10,737 nucleotides of DNA from Candidatus Saccharimonadota bacterium (GCA_017421685.1 JAFOHW010000051.1:1-10737); one strand, 5' to 3'. Positions 1 to 6,969 are shown, numbered from the stretch's first letter. The notes: generated by a model from the sequence alone, not told the origin. Translations and numbers: made by a program.

Positions 1-257
1 GCGGGGAAGATTATAAAGATCCAAAAATTTTCCGTTCCAGAACTGACCGACTAACTAACTTTTTTCGTCTCGTAAGTTTAATGATAAGAAGTATTTTTAA
101 ACGCACTCCGGGAACCGAAACTACGGGCGACATATTAGAATTTTTAGAGCCCGCGACCATCGAACTTCAAGCCGAAGGAGAATATCGCGTTTTTAAAGAT
201 ATTAAAAAAATTGAAATCAGAAAGGCGGAAAAATGCCTGAAAGTAATCGAGAATTAG
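1..257 (+). CDS. C-terminal fragment of an unidentified protein, possibly a diacylglycerol/lipid kinase
   Basis: An open frame enters from the left edge (first full codon at 3) and ends at TAG 255-257, giving about 84 C-terminal residues. It overlaps the start of the next gene by 25 nt, which suggests translational coupling. The last ~55 residues read as an alternating strand pattern with 'ELQAEGEY' followed by 'IEIRKAEKCLKVI'. This resembles the end of the YegS/DagK lipid-kinase fold, where a 'q.DGE' strand is followed by a final '.i.v.p.alrvl' strand. Here the Asp of DGE is Ala, so the match is not clean. No catalytic part lies inside the window. That a real gene ends here is well supported by frame and coupling; the lipid-kinase identity is inference from the tail alone. 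Confidence 0.5.
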   Translation, partial: GEDYKDPKIFRSRTDRLTNFFRLVSLMIRSIFKRTPGTETTGDILEFLEPATIELQAEGEYRVFKDIKKIEIRKAEKCLKVIEN

Positions 258-1039
258 AAAAAATCGTAAAATATATGAAAGCCCATTGGCCTTCAAAAGT
301 AAAACCAGAATGGCAAGTCGGCCTAGAAGAATATCCAAAAATTTTAGAAAACGTTGTCGCCGAGCTTACTATGTCGGCTACTCGCAACCATAGTCTAATT
401 CGTATTGCTGGAATTTCCGGCTCCGGAAAAACAACCCAAATCCTCCCCGCAGTCGAGGCTTATTGCGAAAAAAATCATCTCGAACCCATTCTAATCGCTG
501 CTCGCCGTTTCGTCGAATATCACCCCCATTATGAAGAAATTAAAAACTTTTACGGTGAAGAAAATCTCCGAAAAAACACTGACGAATTCTCTACTATTAT
601 GCTCTTTTTAACTTTATCTGAATTAATAAAAGGCGGTTACGACGTAATTTTAGACGTTACTCTTCTCGATCCTGAAATGGAAGAAATCCTTTTAAGGTTC
701 CTCAAAGCAGGGAATTATGAAATGTTGATTTTAATGGTTACGGTTTCTCCAGAAGTTACTGAAAAGTTTCTAGAAGGTAGAGCTTGGCGCCACACCAAGG
801 AAACCGAAAGAGAATTCATCCGTGCAACCGAAAAAGCCCTTAGCTTCTATTCCGAAAATGCTCCAGATATTCGTATTGTTCTTTGGAGTGTTTATGATAA
901 ACCTCCAGTTTACGACGGCCCGATAAAAAACTGTCTTTCTATTTTCGAAAAATATTCCAACCGAAAAGACCTCCCCGCTCCTGATGACGACGCTCGTCGC
1001 GACGCAAAAATCTCTTATCTTACAATTGATTCAAATTAA
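233..1039 (+). CDS. Zeta-toxin-like P-loop kinase
   Basis: A 268-residue soluble protein. A Walker A motif, GISGSGKTT, lies at residues 60-68 after an N-terminal helical extension. It is followed by 'RRFVEYHPHYEEI' (91-103), resembling the substrate-loop 'R..hP.y' pattern of zeta-toxin/PezT-type kinases. Next come a long helix and 'VILDVTLLDPE' (138-148), matching the 'v.dgTl' strand, and then Arg/Lys-rich 'EGRAWRHTKETER' (181-193), where a second nucleotide-binding arginine is expected. Zeta kinases phosphorylate UDP-N-acetylglucosamine, but many chromosomal relatives have unknown substrates. No epsilon-like antitoxin is adjacent, so a housekeeping kinase is as likely as a toxin. The ATG has a modest AAGGCGG site just upstream and lies inside the preceding gene. 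The 3' end overlaps the convergent APH-like gene by 20 nt. Confidence 0.75.
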   Translation: MPESNRELEKIVKYMKAHWPSKVKPEWQVGLEEYPKILENVVAELTMSATRNHSLIRIAGISGSGKTTQILPAVEAYCEKNHLEPILIAARRFVEYHPHYEEIKNFYGEENLRKNTDEFSTIMLFLTLSELIKGGYDVILDVTLLDPEMEEILLRFLKAGNYEMLILMVTVSPEVTEKFLEGRAWRHTKETEREFIRATEKALSFYSENAPDIRIVLWSVYDKPPVYDGPIKNCLSIFEKYSNRKDLPAPDDDARRDAKISYLTIDSN

Positions 1040-1832
1040 TTTCCGGGAAGTGAGTTCGGATATGCTCCGCATATCCATTGTCGATATTTTTCCAAGCTTC
1101 GCGCATTCTATCAACATCCTGAACTTCCGAAAACTGCGCCAAAAACATCTCTTCGAATCCTTCTGGGACTGGTCTTGACAAAATTCGCGCTACATCCATC
1201 TCGGGATTTCCCGTTCCTGAAAAACAGAAATCAATTACTCCGATCATCTTGTCGTTTTCGTCAAGTAAAATATTCCCGAGATTCAAGTCTCCATGAACCA
1301 AGTTTTTTCGCTCAGTTTCTTTAATAAAATCATGATCCGCATCAATATGTTTATCATAATGTTTGTAATCTAATTCGCGCAAAAACTTCGATAAGGGATA
1401 TTTTACTTTTGCCGGCGCCTCTTTTAAATCTATACTGGATAGCTCTTTAATAAATTTTGCAATATCATAAGCAACTCCAGTCAAAGCCGTATGCGACAAA
1501 TGATAAATCCTGTCCCCTAAGGTATATCCTTCAATTTTCTCATGGACTGAAAACGGTCGGCCGGATGAGTCACGACATAATTTCATCTGCGGTGTATAAT
1601 ACGAAGTTTTTCCATCGACAAAATTACAAACCGTCGCGTCTTTGACAATCATCTTAGACCAAAACGGGTTTCTCGGAAATCTGAAAAAATATGCACCCGA
1701 ATCCGTCAAAACTTCAATCACGATATTTGTCCACCCAGTTAAAATATGTTTAGTTTCCAGAATTTTTTTATCGGGGAAAGTTTCCTCGATAATTTCATCT
1801 AATTTATCCTCCGGAGTAAAAAACTTAGCCAT
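1020..1832 (-). CDS. APH/choline-kinase-family phosphotransferase
   Basis: A 270-residue protein of the aminoglycoside-phosphotransferase (APH) protein-kinase-like fold. The catalytic loop 'VHGDLNLGNILLD' lies at residues 179-191, with predicted catalytic base Asp182 and metal-binding Asn187. The metal-binding strand 'GVIDFCFSGTGNPEMDVA' spans 198-215, with Asp201 as the DFG-like aspartate. The N-lobe includes 'AYFFRFPRN' (47-55), where the ATP-binding lysine would be expected; Arg51 or Arg54 may take that role. The family phosphorylates hydroxyls of small molecules such as aminoglycosides, choline, homoserine and sugars. Nothing here identifies the substrate, and resistance should not be assumed. 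The gene is transcribed alone, divergently from the CoaE-like gene, and is predicted to be leaderless. Its 3' end overlaps the zeta-like gene by 20 nt. Confidence 0.85.
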   Translation of the reverse strand: MAKFFTPEDKLDEIIEETFPDKKILETKHILTGWTNIVIEVLTDSGAYFFRFPRNPFWSKMIVKDATVCNFVDGKTSYYTPQMKLCRDSSGRPFSVHEKIEGYTLGDRIYHLSHTALTGVAYDIAKFIKELSSIDLKEAPAKVKYPLSKFLRELDYKHYDKHIDADHDFIKETERKNLVHGDLNLGNILLDENDKMIGVIDFCFSGTGNPEMDVARILSRPVPEGFEEMFLAQFSEVQDVDRMREAWKNIDNGYAEHIRTHFPEINLNQL

Positions 1833-1838
1833 GGCTAG

Positions 1839-1847
1839 ATTATATCA
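1839..1847 (-). promoter_or_regulatory. Extended -10 promoter of the APH-like gene (leaderless)
   Basis: On the minus strand this reads TGATATAAT, a perfect TATAAT with an extended TGN. Exactly six bases (1833-1838) separate it from the ATG, so the transcript should begin at the A of the start codon. No Shine-Dalgarno sequence fits. A TTGAAA at 1866-1871 is 21 nt upstream, too far to be a good -35, so the extended -10 probably carries the promoter. Confidence 0.7.
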
Positions 1848-1888
1848 TAAAATGAAATTTTTCCGTTTCAAAATCAAATTATATTTCA

Positions 1889-1897
1889 TGCTATAAT
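1889..1897 (+). promoter_or_regulatory. Extended -10 promoter of the CoaE-like/polA operon (leaderless)
   Basis: TGCTATAAT, a perfect -10 with extended TGN, ends six bases before the ATG at 1904, which predicts transcription starting at the start codon itself. There is no Shine-Dalgarno sequence. No convincing -35 is seen at 17 nt (TTTCAA at 1866-1871 is 20 nt away). The 71-bp gap to the APH-like gene holds both divergent promoters. Confidence 0.7.
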
Positions 1898-1903
1898 TAA
1901 CCT

Positions 1904-2470
1904 ATGGATAATGTTAAAATTCTTGCAATTGTTGGGATGAGCGGTTCGGGAAAGTCTGTCGCCGTAGACTATCTAACTGAGAAGGGCTATCCTAAAGTAT
2001 ATTTCGGCGGAATGATTTATAAAGAAATGGAAAAGCGGGGAATTGAACGAACCGAAGATGGCGAATCCGAAAAAGAATTTCGGGAAATGATTCGCGAAAC
2101 CGAAGGAAAAGATTGGGTCGTCCGCCAAGTCATCAAAGAAGCAAAAGACCTCATAAATGCCGGTCAAAAACGAATTATATTGGACGGGGTTTATTCTTGG
2201 ACCGAATATAAGACTTTAAAAAAAGAATTTCCTCGCTGTTTGACTTTCATTGCTGTAGTTGTTGACAAAAAATTAAGATATGAGCGGGTCGCAAAACGCC
2301 CAGGCCGTTCTTTCGATGGAACCGCGATTCGTGAGCGCGACCGTTCCGAGATCGAAAACCTTGAAAAAGGTGGACCAATTGCCTCCGCCGATTATTATAT
2401 TTTAAACAACGGAACTACAGACGAGCTTAAAAGTAGCTTAGATAAGATTTTGAAGGAGATCAAGTTTTGA
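1904..2470 (+). CDS. P-loop nucleotide kinase, dephospho-CoA-kinase-like (UPF0200-type)
   Basis: A 188-residue soluble protein. The Walker A motif GMSGSGKS is at residues 11-18, followed by 'KVYFGGMIYKEMEKRG' (31-46), the acceptor-side 'v..gd.i..e...rg' pattern. 'RIILDGVYSWTEY' (90-102) matches the 'vviDGiRs..E' strand. A LID-like arginine region 'RVAKRPGR' (128-135) and 'RERDRSEIENLEKGGPIASADYYILNNGT' (143-171) correspond to the 'f..RD..E...G...i..aD..i.N.g' ending. This is the arrangement of archaeal UPF0200 and CoaE-like kinases. The substrate (dephospho-CoA or a nucleotide) cannot be fixed from sequence. It is the first gene of the operon leading to polA and is predicted to be leaderless. 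Its TGA overlaps the TTG start of the next gene by 4 nt. Confidence 0.75.
   Translation: MDNVKILAIVGMSGSGKSVAVDYLTEKGYPKVYFGGMIYKEMEKRGIERTEDGESEKEFREMIRETEGKDWVVRQVIKEAKDLINAGQKRIILDGVYSWTEYKTLKKEFPRCLTFIAVVVDKKLRYERVAKRPGRSFDGTAIRERDRSEIENLEKGGPIASADYYILNNGTTDELKSSLDKILKEIKF
2453..2458 (+). promoter_or_regulatory. Shine-Dalgarno site that fixes a TTG start
   Basis: AAGGAG lies eight bases before the TTG at 2467, inside the end of the CoaE-like gene. It is the strongest ribosome-binding site in this operon and is the reason for choosing TTG over later in-frame starts. Confidence 0.7.
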
Positions 2471-2904
2471 GCGGACGAGACCTAACGGCTGTCGCCTACA
2501 AAAAGGGGAATTGGCTACGTTATACTCTTTGGGGAGTTGCGACGATTTGTATCGCAGTCTTAATCTTTACCTTTATTAGCGCTATGAACAACGAAGTTTC
2601 CGCCTCAGTACCAGAAGGATATAGATTTTCCGTTACTGACAATTATACTAGTGGTAGCAAAATCAGGACAACTTACTATGTTTATGATGATAAAATCCTC
2701 GTTGAAGACGAGAGTTTTACCGATAATGCAACAAACCGCGTTGTCTTAATTTATGACGGAATAAAAACCGATACCATAGAATACAACATTTCGGATACGG
2801 CTACTCTCTGTGAATTAGGCAGTTGTAGTGAAAAACCAAAAGCCCTCATAACCATTAAAAACTTAATTTCGCGCAAAATCGGTCGCGAATACATAGGATT
2901 ATAA
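2467..2904 (+). CDS. Single-pass membrane protein, unknown function
   Basis: A 145-residue protein with no recognised family. A basic N-terminus (K12, K13, R19) precedes one hydrophobic segment at about residues 18-40. The remaining ~105 residues are polar and beta-rich with Ser/Thr/Asp, suggesting a small exported domain anchored by an uncleaved signal anchor, N-in/C-out. Two cysteines (C115 and C120, 'CELGSC') could form a disulfide or bind a ligand. The start is TTG, chosen because AAGGAG at 2453-2458 sits 8 nt upstream and the TTGA overlaps the upstream TGA, typical of coupled genes. polA begins one base after its stop. No functional link to the kinase or to polA is visible. Confidence 0.7.
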   Translation: MSGRDLTAVAYKKGNWLRYTLWGVATICIAVLIFTFISAMNNEVSASVPEGYRFSVTDNYTSGSKIRTTYYVYDDKILVEDESFTDNATNRVVLIYDGIKTDTIEYNISDTATLCELGSCSEKPKALITIKNLISRKIGREYIGL

Positions 2905-2905
2905 T

Positions 2906-5302
2906 ATGAAGAAATTAGTCATTATTGATGGTAAATCAGTTTTTTATCGCGGATATTACGCAATGGGAACTCTCAGCCTTTCGGACGGGACTCCGACAGG
3001 AGGAGTTTATGGCTTCGCCGCTATCTCTATGGAAATCGTAAAAAAATTAAACCCGACCAAAGTTGTAGTCGCTTGGGATTCAAAAACTTCAGTTTCGAAA
3101 AGACGGGAACTTTATCCAGAATATAAGGCTGGACGGGTTAAGCCGGGCGAAGACTTTTATACCCAAATTCCTCTTCTGGAAGAGCTTATTAAAGATCTGG
3201 GTTGGAGTTTTGTCGAGGTAGATGATTATGAAGCCGACGACATTATCGGGACTCTAAGTCGCGAGGCTGACGAAACTTTAGACGAAAACGGAAAATGTGA
3301 ATACGAGACTTTTATCATTTCCTCTGATCTAGACATGCTTCAAATCATTGATGAAAATACCCACATGCTCCGAATCCTAAAAGGTTTTACTAATATCGAA
3401 AAAATCAACGTTCCCGAACTAGAAAAAAAATATGGGATTAAAAAAGCTCAATTCCTAGATTTAAAAGCATTAAAAGGTGATTCCTCCGACAATATTCCTG
3501 GAGTTCCTGGCATTGGCGAAAAAACTGCCGTAAAATTATTAAACGAATACAAAACTCTTGATGGAATTTACGAAAATCTCGATAAAATTACTGGTTCGAC
3601 TAAAACGAAACTTGAAGCTGGAAAAAATTCAGCCTATCTTTCGAAAAAACTTGCCGAAATTATGTTCGACGCTCCCCTAGACCTTAAAGAAATTCCCGAT
3701 TTTAAATTCGATCGTGAAAAAGTTATCGCCGGTCTGAAAAAACTCGAATTTAACTCTCTTATTCGCAAAATCTCCAAAACCGAACCCGAAGTTATTCGCG
3801 AAAAACCTCATGAAGAACAAATCCCGAACCCTACTCGCGATCCTATATTTGAAGAAGTTTCCTCCGAATCCCTTCTTGAAAATCCGGACATGATTATCGG
3901 TTGGGATATAAAAACTATTATGCATAGTAGCAATGAAATAGCGGACGAAATTTTAGATGGCAAAAAATTCTGGGATTTAGCCCAAGCTTCGTTCCTCTTA
4001 AATCCGCTCTCTCGCGAACAACCAACCCTTTCTGTACCCGAAGAAGAGTATAAAAAACAATATCTAGAGTTAAAAAAATATCCTAAGCTATTAAAAGTCC
4101 TCGAAGAATTTGATTTACCTTTGATACCGGTTCTTTACAAGATGGAAAAGAAGGGCATGTTAATCGACCGAGAATACTTTGATAAATTGAAAGACGAATA
4201 TACTGCTGAAGTAAAAAAGAAAGAACAGGAAATTATTGAGCTCGCTGGAGTTGAATTTAATGTAAACTCTCCCATCCAACTTTCCGAAATCCTCTTTGAG
4301 AAACTTAATCTTCCGACAAAGGGAATTAAGAAGACGACCAGAGGCTATTCGACCGGCGCAAAGGAGCTTGAGAAACTAAAAAATCTAAACCCAATTATTC
4401 CGAAAATCATCGAATATCGCGAATCAGCAAAACTTCTTTCTACTTACATTATTCCTATGCCCGACCTCGCGGATTCCGAAAATCGTATCCATACAACCTT
4501 TACTCAGAACGTAACAGCAACTGGGCGTCTCTCATCTCAGAATCCGAATCTTCAAAACATCCCAGTCCGAACTGAGGAAGGGAAGCGTATTAGGACCGGA
4601 TTTATTGCTCCGAAAGGAAAAGTTTTAGTTTCAGCAGATTATTCTCAGTTTGAGCTCCGTCTTGCAGCTATTCTTAGTCATGACCAAAACCTAATTGACG
4701 ACTTTAATCATGGCGTCGATATCCATACTAAGACCGCTTCCGAGGCTTTCGGTGTCCCATTCGATAAGGTAACAAAGTCTCAGCGCCGCTCCGCGAAAGT
4801 TATTAATTTCGGCATCCTTTATGGCATGAGCGTAAAAGGACTTTCCGAAGCAACAAGAATGCCAATCGCTGAAGCGAAACAATTCATTGATAATTACTTT
4901 AAACTCCGTGCTCCAATTAAGAAAAAGTTAGAATCAATTCTGAAAATGGCTCGAGAAGAAGGCTATGTTGAAACTTTCTATGGACGCCGTCGTCCAACTC
5001 CAGACGTAAAATCATCAAACTTCCTTATTCGTCAGTCTGCCGAACGCGCTGCCCAAAATATGCCAATCCAGGGAACTGAAGCCGATCTTATGAAGCGCGC
5101 CATGATAAACGTTGATAAAAATCTCCCAGAGAATGCAAGTCTTGTCATGCAGGTCCACGATTCCTTGATCGTCGAATGTGATGAAAATATCTCAAAAAAC
5201 GTCGCGGAAATCTTAAAGGAGAATATGGAATCTGTCGCTCCTGAATTAGATATAAAACTCTCGGTTGAAGTCTCCATCGGAAAAAACTGGGGTGAATTAT
5301 AG
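2906..5302 (+). CDS. polA: DNA polymerase I (family A)
   Basis: A 798-residue repair and Okazaki-fragment polymerase. Residues 1-~280 form the 5'-3' (FEN-like) nuclease, with 'DDYEADDIIG' (106-115), 'SSDLDM' (139-144) and 'GDSSDNIPGVPGIGEKTA' from 191. The polymerase domain carries motif A 'ADYSQFELRL' with Asp578, motif B 'RRSAKVINFGILYG' with Lys631, Phe635 and Tyr639, and motif C 'QVHDSL' with His751-Asp752, so both metal-binding aspartates and the O-helix are intact. Between them (about 300-400) lies a much shortened 3'-5' exonuclease remnant. No 'DTET' Exo I motif is visible, and only 'IIGWDIKT' and 'FWDLAQASFLLNP' recall the fold. Proofreading is therefore probably absent, as in Taq-type enzymes. 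Length is below E. coli PolA (928). Start ATG follows the preceding stop by one base, with a weak AGGA upstream. It is the last gene of the operon. Confidence 0.97.
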   Translation: MKKLVIIDGKSVFYRGYYAMGTLSLSDGTPTGGVYGFAAISMEIVKKLNPTKVVVAWDSKTSVSKRRELYPEYKAGRVKPGEDFYTQIPLLEELIKDLGWSFVEVDDYEADDIIGTLSREADETLDENGKCEYETFIISSDLDMLQIIDENTHMLRILKGFTNIEKINVPELEKKYGIKKAQFLDLKALKGDSSDNIPGVPGIGEKTAVKLLNEYKTLDGIYENLDKITGSTKTKLEAGKNSAYLSKKLAEIMFDAPLDLKEIPDFKFDREKVIAGLKKLEFNSLIRKISKTEPEVIREKPHEEQIPNPTRDPIFEEVSSESLLENPDMIIGWDIKTIMHSSNEIADEILDGKKFWDLAQASFLLNPLSREQPTLSVPEEEYKKQYLELKKYPKLLKVLEEFDLPLIPVLYKMEKKGMLIDREYFDKLKDEYTAEVKKKEQEIIELAGVEFNVNSPIQLSEILFEKLNLPTKGIKKTTRGYSTGAKELEKLKNLNPIIPKIIEYRESAKLLSTYIIPMPDLADSENRIHTTFTQNVTATGRLSSQNPNLQNIPVRTEEGKRIRTGFIAPKGKVLVSADYSQFELRLAAILSHDQNLIDDFNHGVDIHTKTASEAFGVPFDKVTKSQRRSAKVINFGILYGMSVKGLSEATRMPIAEAKQFIDNYFKLRAPIKKKLESILKMAREEGYVETFYGRRRPTPDVKSSNFLIRQSAERAAQNMPIQGTEADLMKRAMINVDKNLPENASLVMQVHDSLIVECDENISKNVAEILKENMESVAPELDIKLSVEVSIGKNWGEL

Positions 5303-5331
5303 ATTTCAACTTGTGCAAAAAATACACACGT

Positions 5332-5434
5332 TGGATGAATGAAAATTTCTAATCTGTCCTAAGGGGCATGAAGACTTAGCCCGAGTGAACTGGAACGTGC
5401 CCGCAGGACACGTTTAGAAATTTTCATTCATCCA
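5332..5434. repeat. 103-nt long-stem inverted repeat (possible structured RNA, terminator or MITE-like element)
   Basis: A perfect 21-bp inverted repeat has arms at 5332-5352 and 5414-5434. The stem resumes inside after a 2x3 internal loop: TGTCCT (5355-5360) pairs with AGGACA (5405-5410), and GGGCA (5364-5368) pairs with TGCCC (5398-5402). The ~28-nt apical region is G+C-richer than its surroundings. GGGC at 5364-5367 could instead pair with GCCC at 5379-5382, helped by CTAAG/CTTAG (5359-5363/5375-5379), so two folds are possible. It has no protein-coding frame and no T-tract, and no flanking target-site duplication is evident. It lies in the 152-nt gap between polA and the RhuM-Fic gene, with the latter's -10 starting nine bases after it. 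Confidence 0.85.
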
Positions 5435-5442
5435 TGATATTA

Positions 5443-5448
5443 TATATT
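5443..5448 (+). promoter_or_regulatory. -10 box of the RhuM-Fic gene (leaderless)
   Basis: TATATT ends exactly six bases before the ATG at 5455, the same spacing as at three other genes in this window. There is no TG extension and no strong -35. The upstream ATG at 5434 has no Shine-Dalgarno sequence, so this box argues for the 5455 start. Confidence 0.5.
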
Positions 5449-5454
5449 GTAAAT

Positions 5455-6435
5455 ATGGAAAAGGGAATTGAGATTTATAAAATTGCCAGAGGCGAGGTTG
5501 TCTTTAATATTGAGGCGGAAACTATCTGGGCAACTCAGGAGCAAATCGCTCAACTTTTTGATGTCAAAGTCCCAGCCGTCGCAAAACACCTCAGTAATAT
5601 CTATAAAAGTGGTGAACTCGACATGAACTCAACTTTTTCCAAAATGGAAAAAGTTCAAATCGAAGGTGGCCGTAAGGTAAAAAGAAGCATTAAGCTCTAT
5701 AATCTCGATGCTATTATCTCGGTCGGTTACCGTGTTAATTCGAAAAAAGCGACTGATTTTCGTATTTGGGCAACCAAAACTCTCCACCATTATGTTGTTG
5801 ACGGTGTTGCTGTAAACGAAAGAAGATTAAAGGAACTCGATGCGAAAAAATTGCACGAAATTGAAGGAGCTCTTGGCATCGTAAAGCGCCTAGTCGCCTC
5901 GTCCGACCTTTCGGCTGACGAAGCTTCTGGCGTTCTCGAAGTTATTTCTAAATACAGCCCGAGCTTTAAGGCCTTGAAAGAATATGACGAAGGTTATATC
6001 TCTTTCACAAAAGGAAAAAAGCGAGCCGTCAAAACTCTTTCCGTCGCTGAATGCAACGATATTATTGCCACCCTAAAGAAAAATGTTAAAGGAGACAATC
6101 TCTTTGGAAAACCCAGAAAAGACGCCTTTGAATCCAGTCTCTCCGCAATTATCCAAACTTTCGACGGTAAAGACGTTTATCCATCCATCTCTGAAAAAGC
6201 CGCAAACCTACTCTACCTCATCATAAAAGATCACCCCTTCTATGATGGGAATAAACGCATCGGCGCCCTTCTCTTTGTTGTTTTCTTAACTATTAACGAT
6301 TTTCACTTGACTAAAAATGGCGAAACTAAAATCTCCGACCGCGCTTTGACGGCTCTCGCTCTCCTTATCGCCGAATCTAATCCAAAAGAAAAACCTCTTC
6401 TCGTCGCCTTAATCTGTAAATTATTGGAAAATTAA
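5455..6435 (+). CDS. RhuM-family / Fic-domain fusion protein
   Basis: 326 residues from the preferred ATG at 5455; an in-frame ATG at 5434 would add MILYIVN. The N-terminal half matches the RhuM virulence family: 'ETIWATQEQIAQLFDV..' is a helix-turn-helix-like segment, then 'KLYNLDAIISVGYRVNSKKATDFRIWATKTL', the usual RhuM core. The C-terminal ~120 residues carry a complete Fic signature, HPFYDGNKRIGA, with catalytic His260, consistent with transfer of AMP or a related nucleotide moiety to a target protein. I see no clear (S/T)xxxE(G/N) inhibitory helix and no separate antitoxin gene next to it. RhuM-Fic fusions occur widely in bacteria but their targets are not established to my knowledge. 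The start is set by family alignment ('EKGIEIYK') and by the -10 spacing. It stands alone behind the hairpin element. Confidence 0.85.
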   Translation: MEKGIEIYKIARGEVVFNIEAETIWATQEQIAQLFDVKVPAVAKHLSNIYKSGELDMNSTFSKMEKVQIEGGRKVKRSIKLYNLDAIISVGYRVNSKKATDFRIWATKTLHHYVVDGVAVNERRLKELDAKKLHEIEGALGIVKRLVASSDLSADEASGVLEVISKYSPSFKALKEYDEGYISFTKGKKRAVKTLSVAECNDIIATLKKNVKGDNLFGKPRKDAFESSLSAIIQTFDGKDVYPSISEKAANLLYLIIKDHPFYDGNKRIGALLFVVFLTINDFHLTKNGETKISDRALTALALLIAESNPKEKPLLVALICKLLEN

Positions 6436-6470
6436 AAACTAACAAATATTTTCAAAATACAAGATCTTAA

Positions 6471-6908
6471 TTATCTAGCATAAGCGATGTTATGTTCCAT
6501 CGCCTGTGTTTCGAGGGCAACCATTCTTTCGGCATCGTTTATCGAAGAGTTCACCGAATGTTTAACGCGAGCAGACTCCTCCGCCTTTTTCGCGTCATTC
6601 CAACGATCAAGAGTCCCGACTAGGTATCCCGTAATTCGGCGAAGTCGCTCGAACTTTCCTTCATCGAACCATTCCGCATGGTCATCAAAATATTCTTTCA
6701 TCACCTTATCCCCAGCTTTTTTGCCAATCAACTTCATCCCAACTTCGACCAAACACGAAACGTGAAGATTATCATAATGGTCAAAATTTTCTAAAGCCTC
6801 CTTAACTTCCTTTTCTGAAACCTTAGCATATTTCGAAAGCGACTTAGTAAAACGCTTAATATTGAAACTCTCTACTTCATTCGGGTTCCGATAAATGATA
6901 TTCTTCAT
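6471..6908 (-). CDS. Stand-alone NrdD-type glycyl-radical-domain protein
   Basis: A 145-residue protein. Residues 90-117 match the C-terminal glycyl-radical segment of anaerobic (class III) ribonucleotide reductase NrdD: 'RRITGYL' with Gly94 in the radical position, then 'DRWNDAKK' and 'RVKH'. The two CxxC zinc pairs that normally precede this segment are absent; Cys52 is the only cysteine. Residues 1-~75 ('NEVESFNIKRFTKSLSKYAKVSEKEV') look like a divergent ATP-cone, the dATP/ATP sensor of NrdD and NrdR. The C-terminal ~28 residues are helical and charged. No catalytic barrel is present, so it cannot be a reductase by itself. It could be a replaceable radical domain like GrcA, a split NrdD subunit or a regulator. 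Start ATG has AGGA at 6914-6917. Its promoter overlaps NrdR-box-like sites. Confidence 0.7.
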   Translation of the reverse strand: MKNIIYRNPNEVESFNIKRFTKSLSKYAKVSEKEVKEALENFDHYDNLHVSCLVEVGMKLIGKKAGDKVMKEYFDDHAEWFDEGKFERLRRITGYLVGTLDRWNDAKKAEESARVKHSVNSSINDAERMVALETQAMEHNIAYAR

Positions 6909-6969
6909 GATTTTCCTTTCTGCGATAATTTTCTATCACTTTTGTTTTTATAAGCATTACCTGAAAATC

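Noticed and set aside
986..998. GACGA-CGC-TCGTC hairpin near the end of the zeta-like gene.
   Set aside because: It has only five base pairs, lies inside coding sequence (Asp/Arg codons) and has no T-tract, so it is not a supportable terminator.
2467..2520. Possible UGA-to-glycine recoding (code 25) as in some candidate phyla.
   Set aside because: TGA at 2468-2470 terminates the kinase exactly at a Shine-Dalgarno-led start of the next gene, and no conserved glycine here is encoded by TGA.
2900..2905. TATAAT immediately before the polA ATG.
   Set aside because: It touches the ATG, so a transcript from it would start inside polA; it is formed by the stop codon of the previous gene and is probably chance.
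5330..5336. GTTGGAT at the left side of the hairpin fits the integron attC core GTTRRRY.
   Set aside because: The opposite end lacks the matching RYYYAAC core and the perfect long stem is unlike attC; no integrase is present.
5434..5454. Upstream ATG giving a seven-residue longer RhuM-Fic protein.
   Set aside because: There is no ribosome site, it lies inside the inverted repeat, and the -10 box at 5443-5448 would be downstream of it; family similarity begins at the 5455 start.
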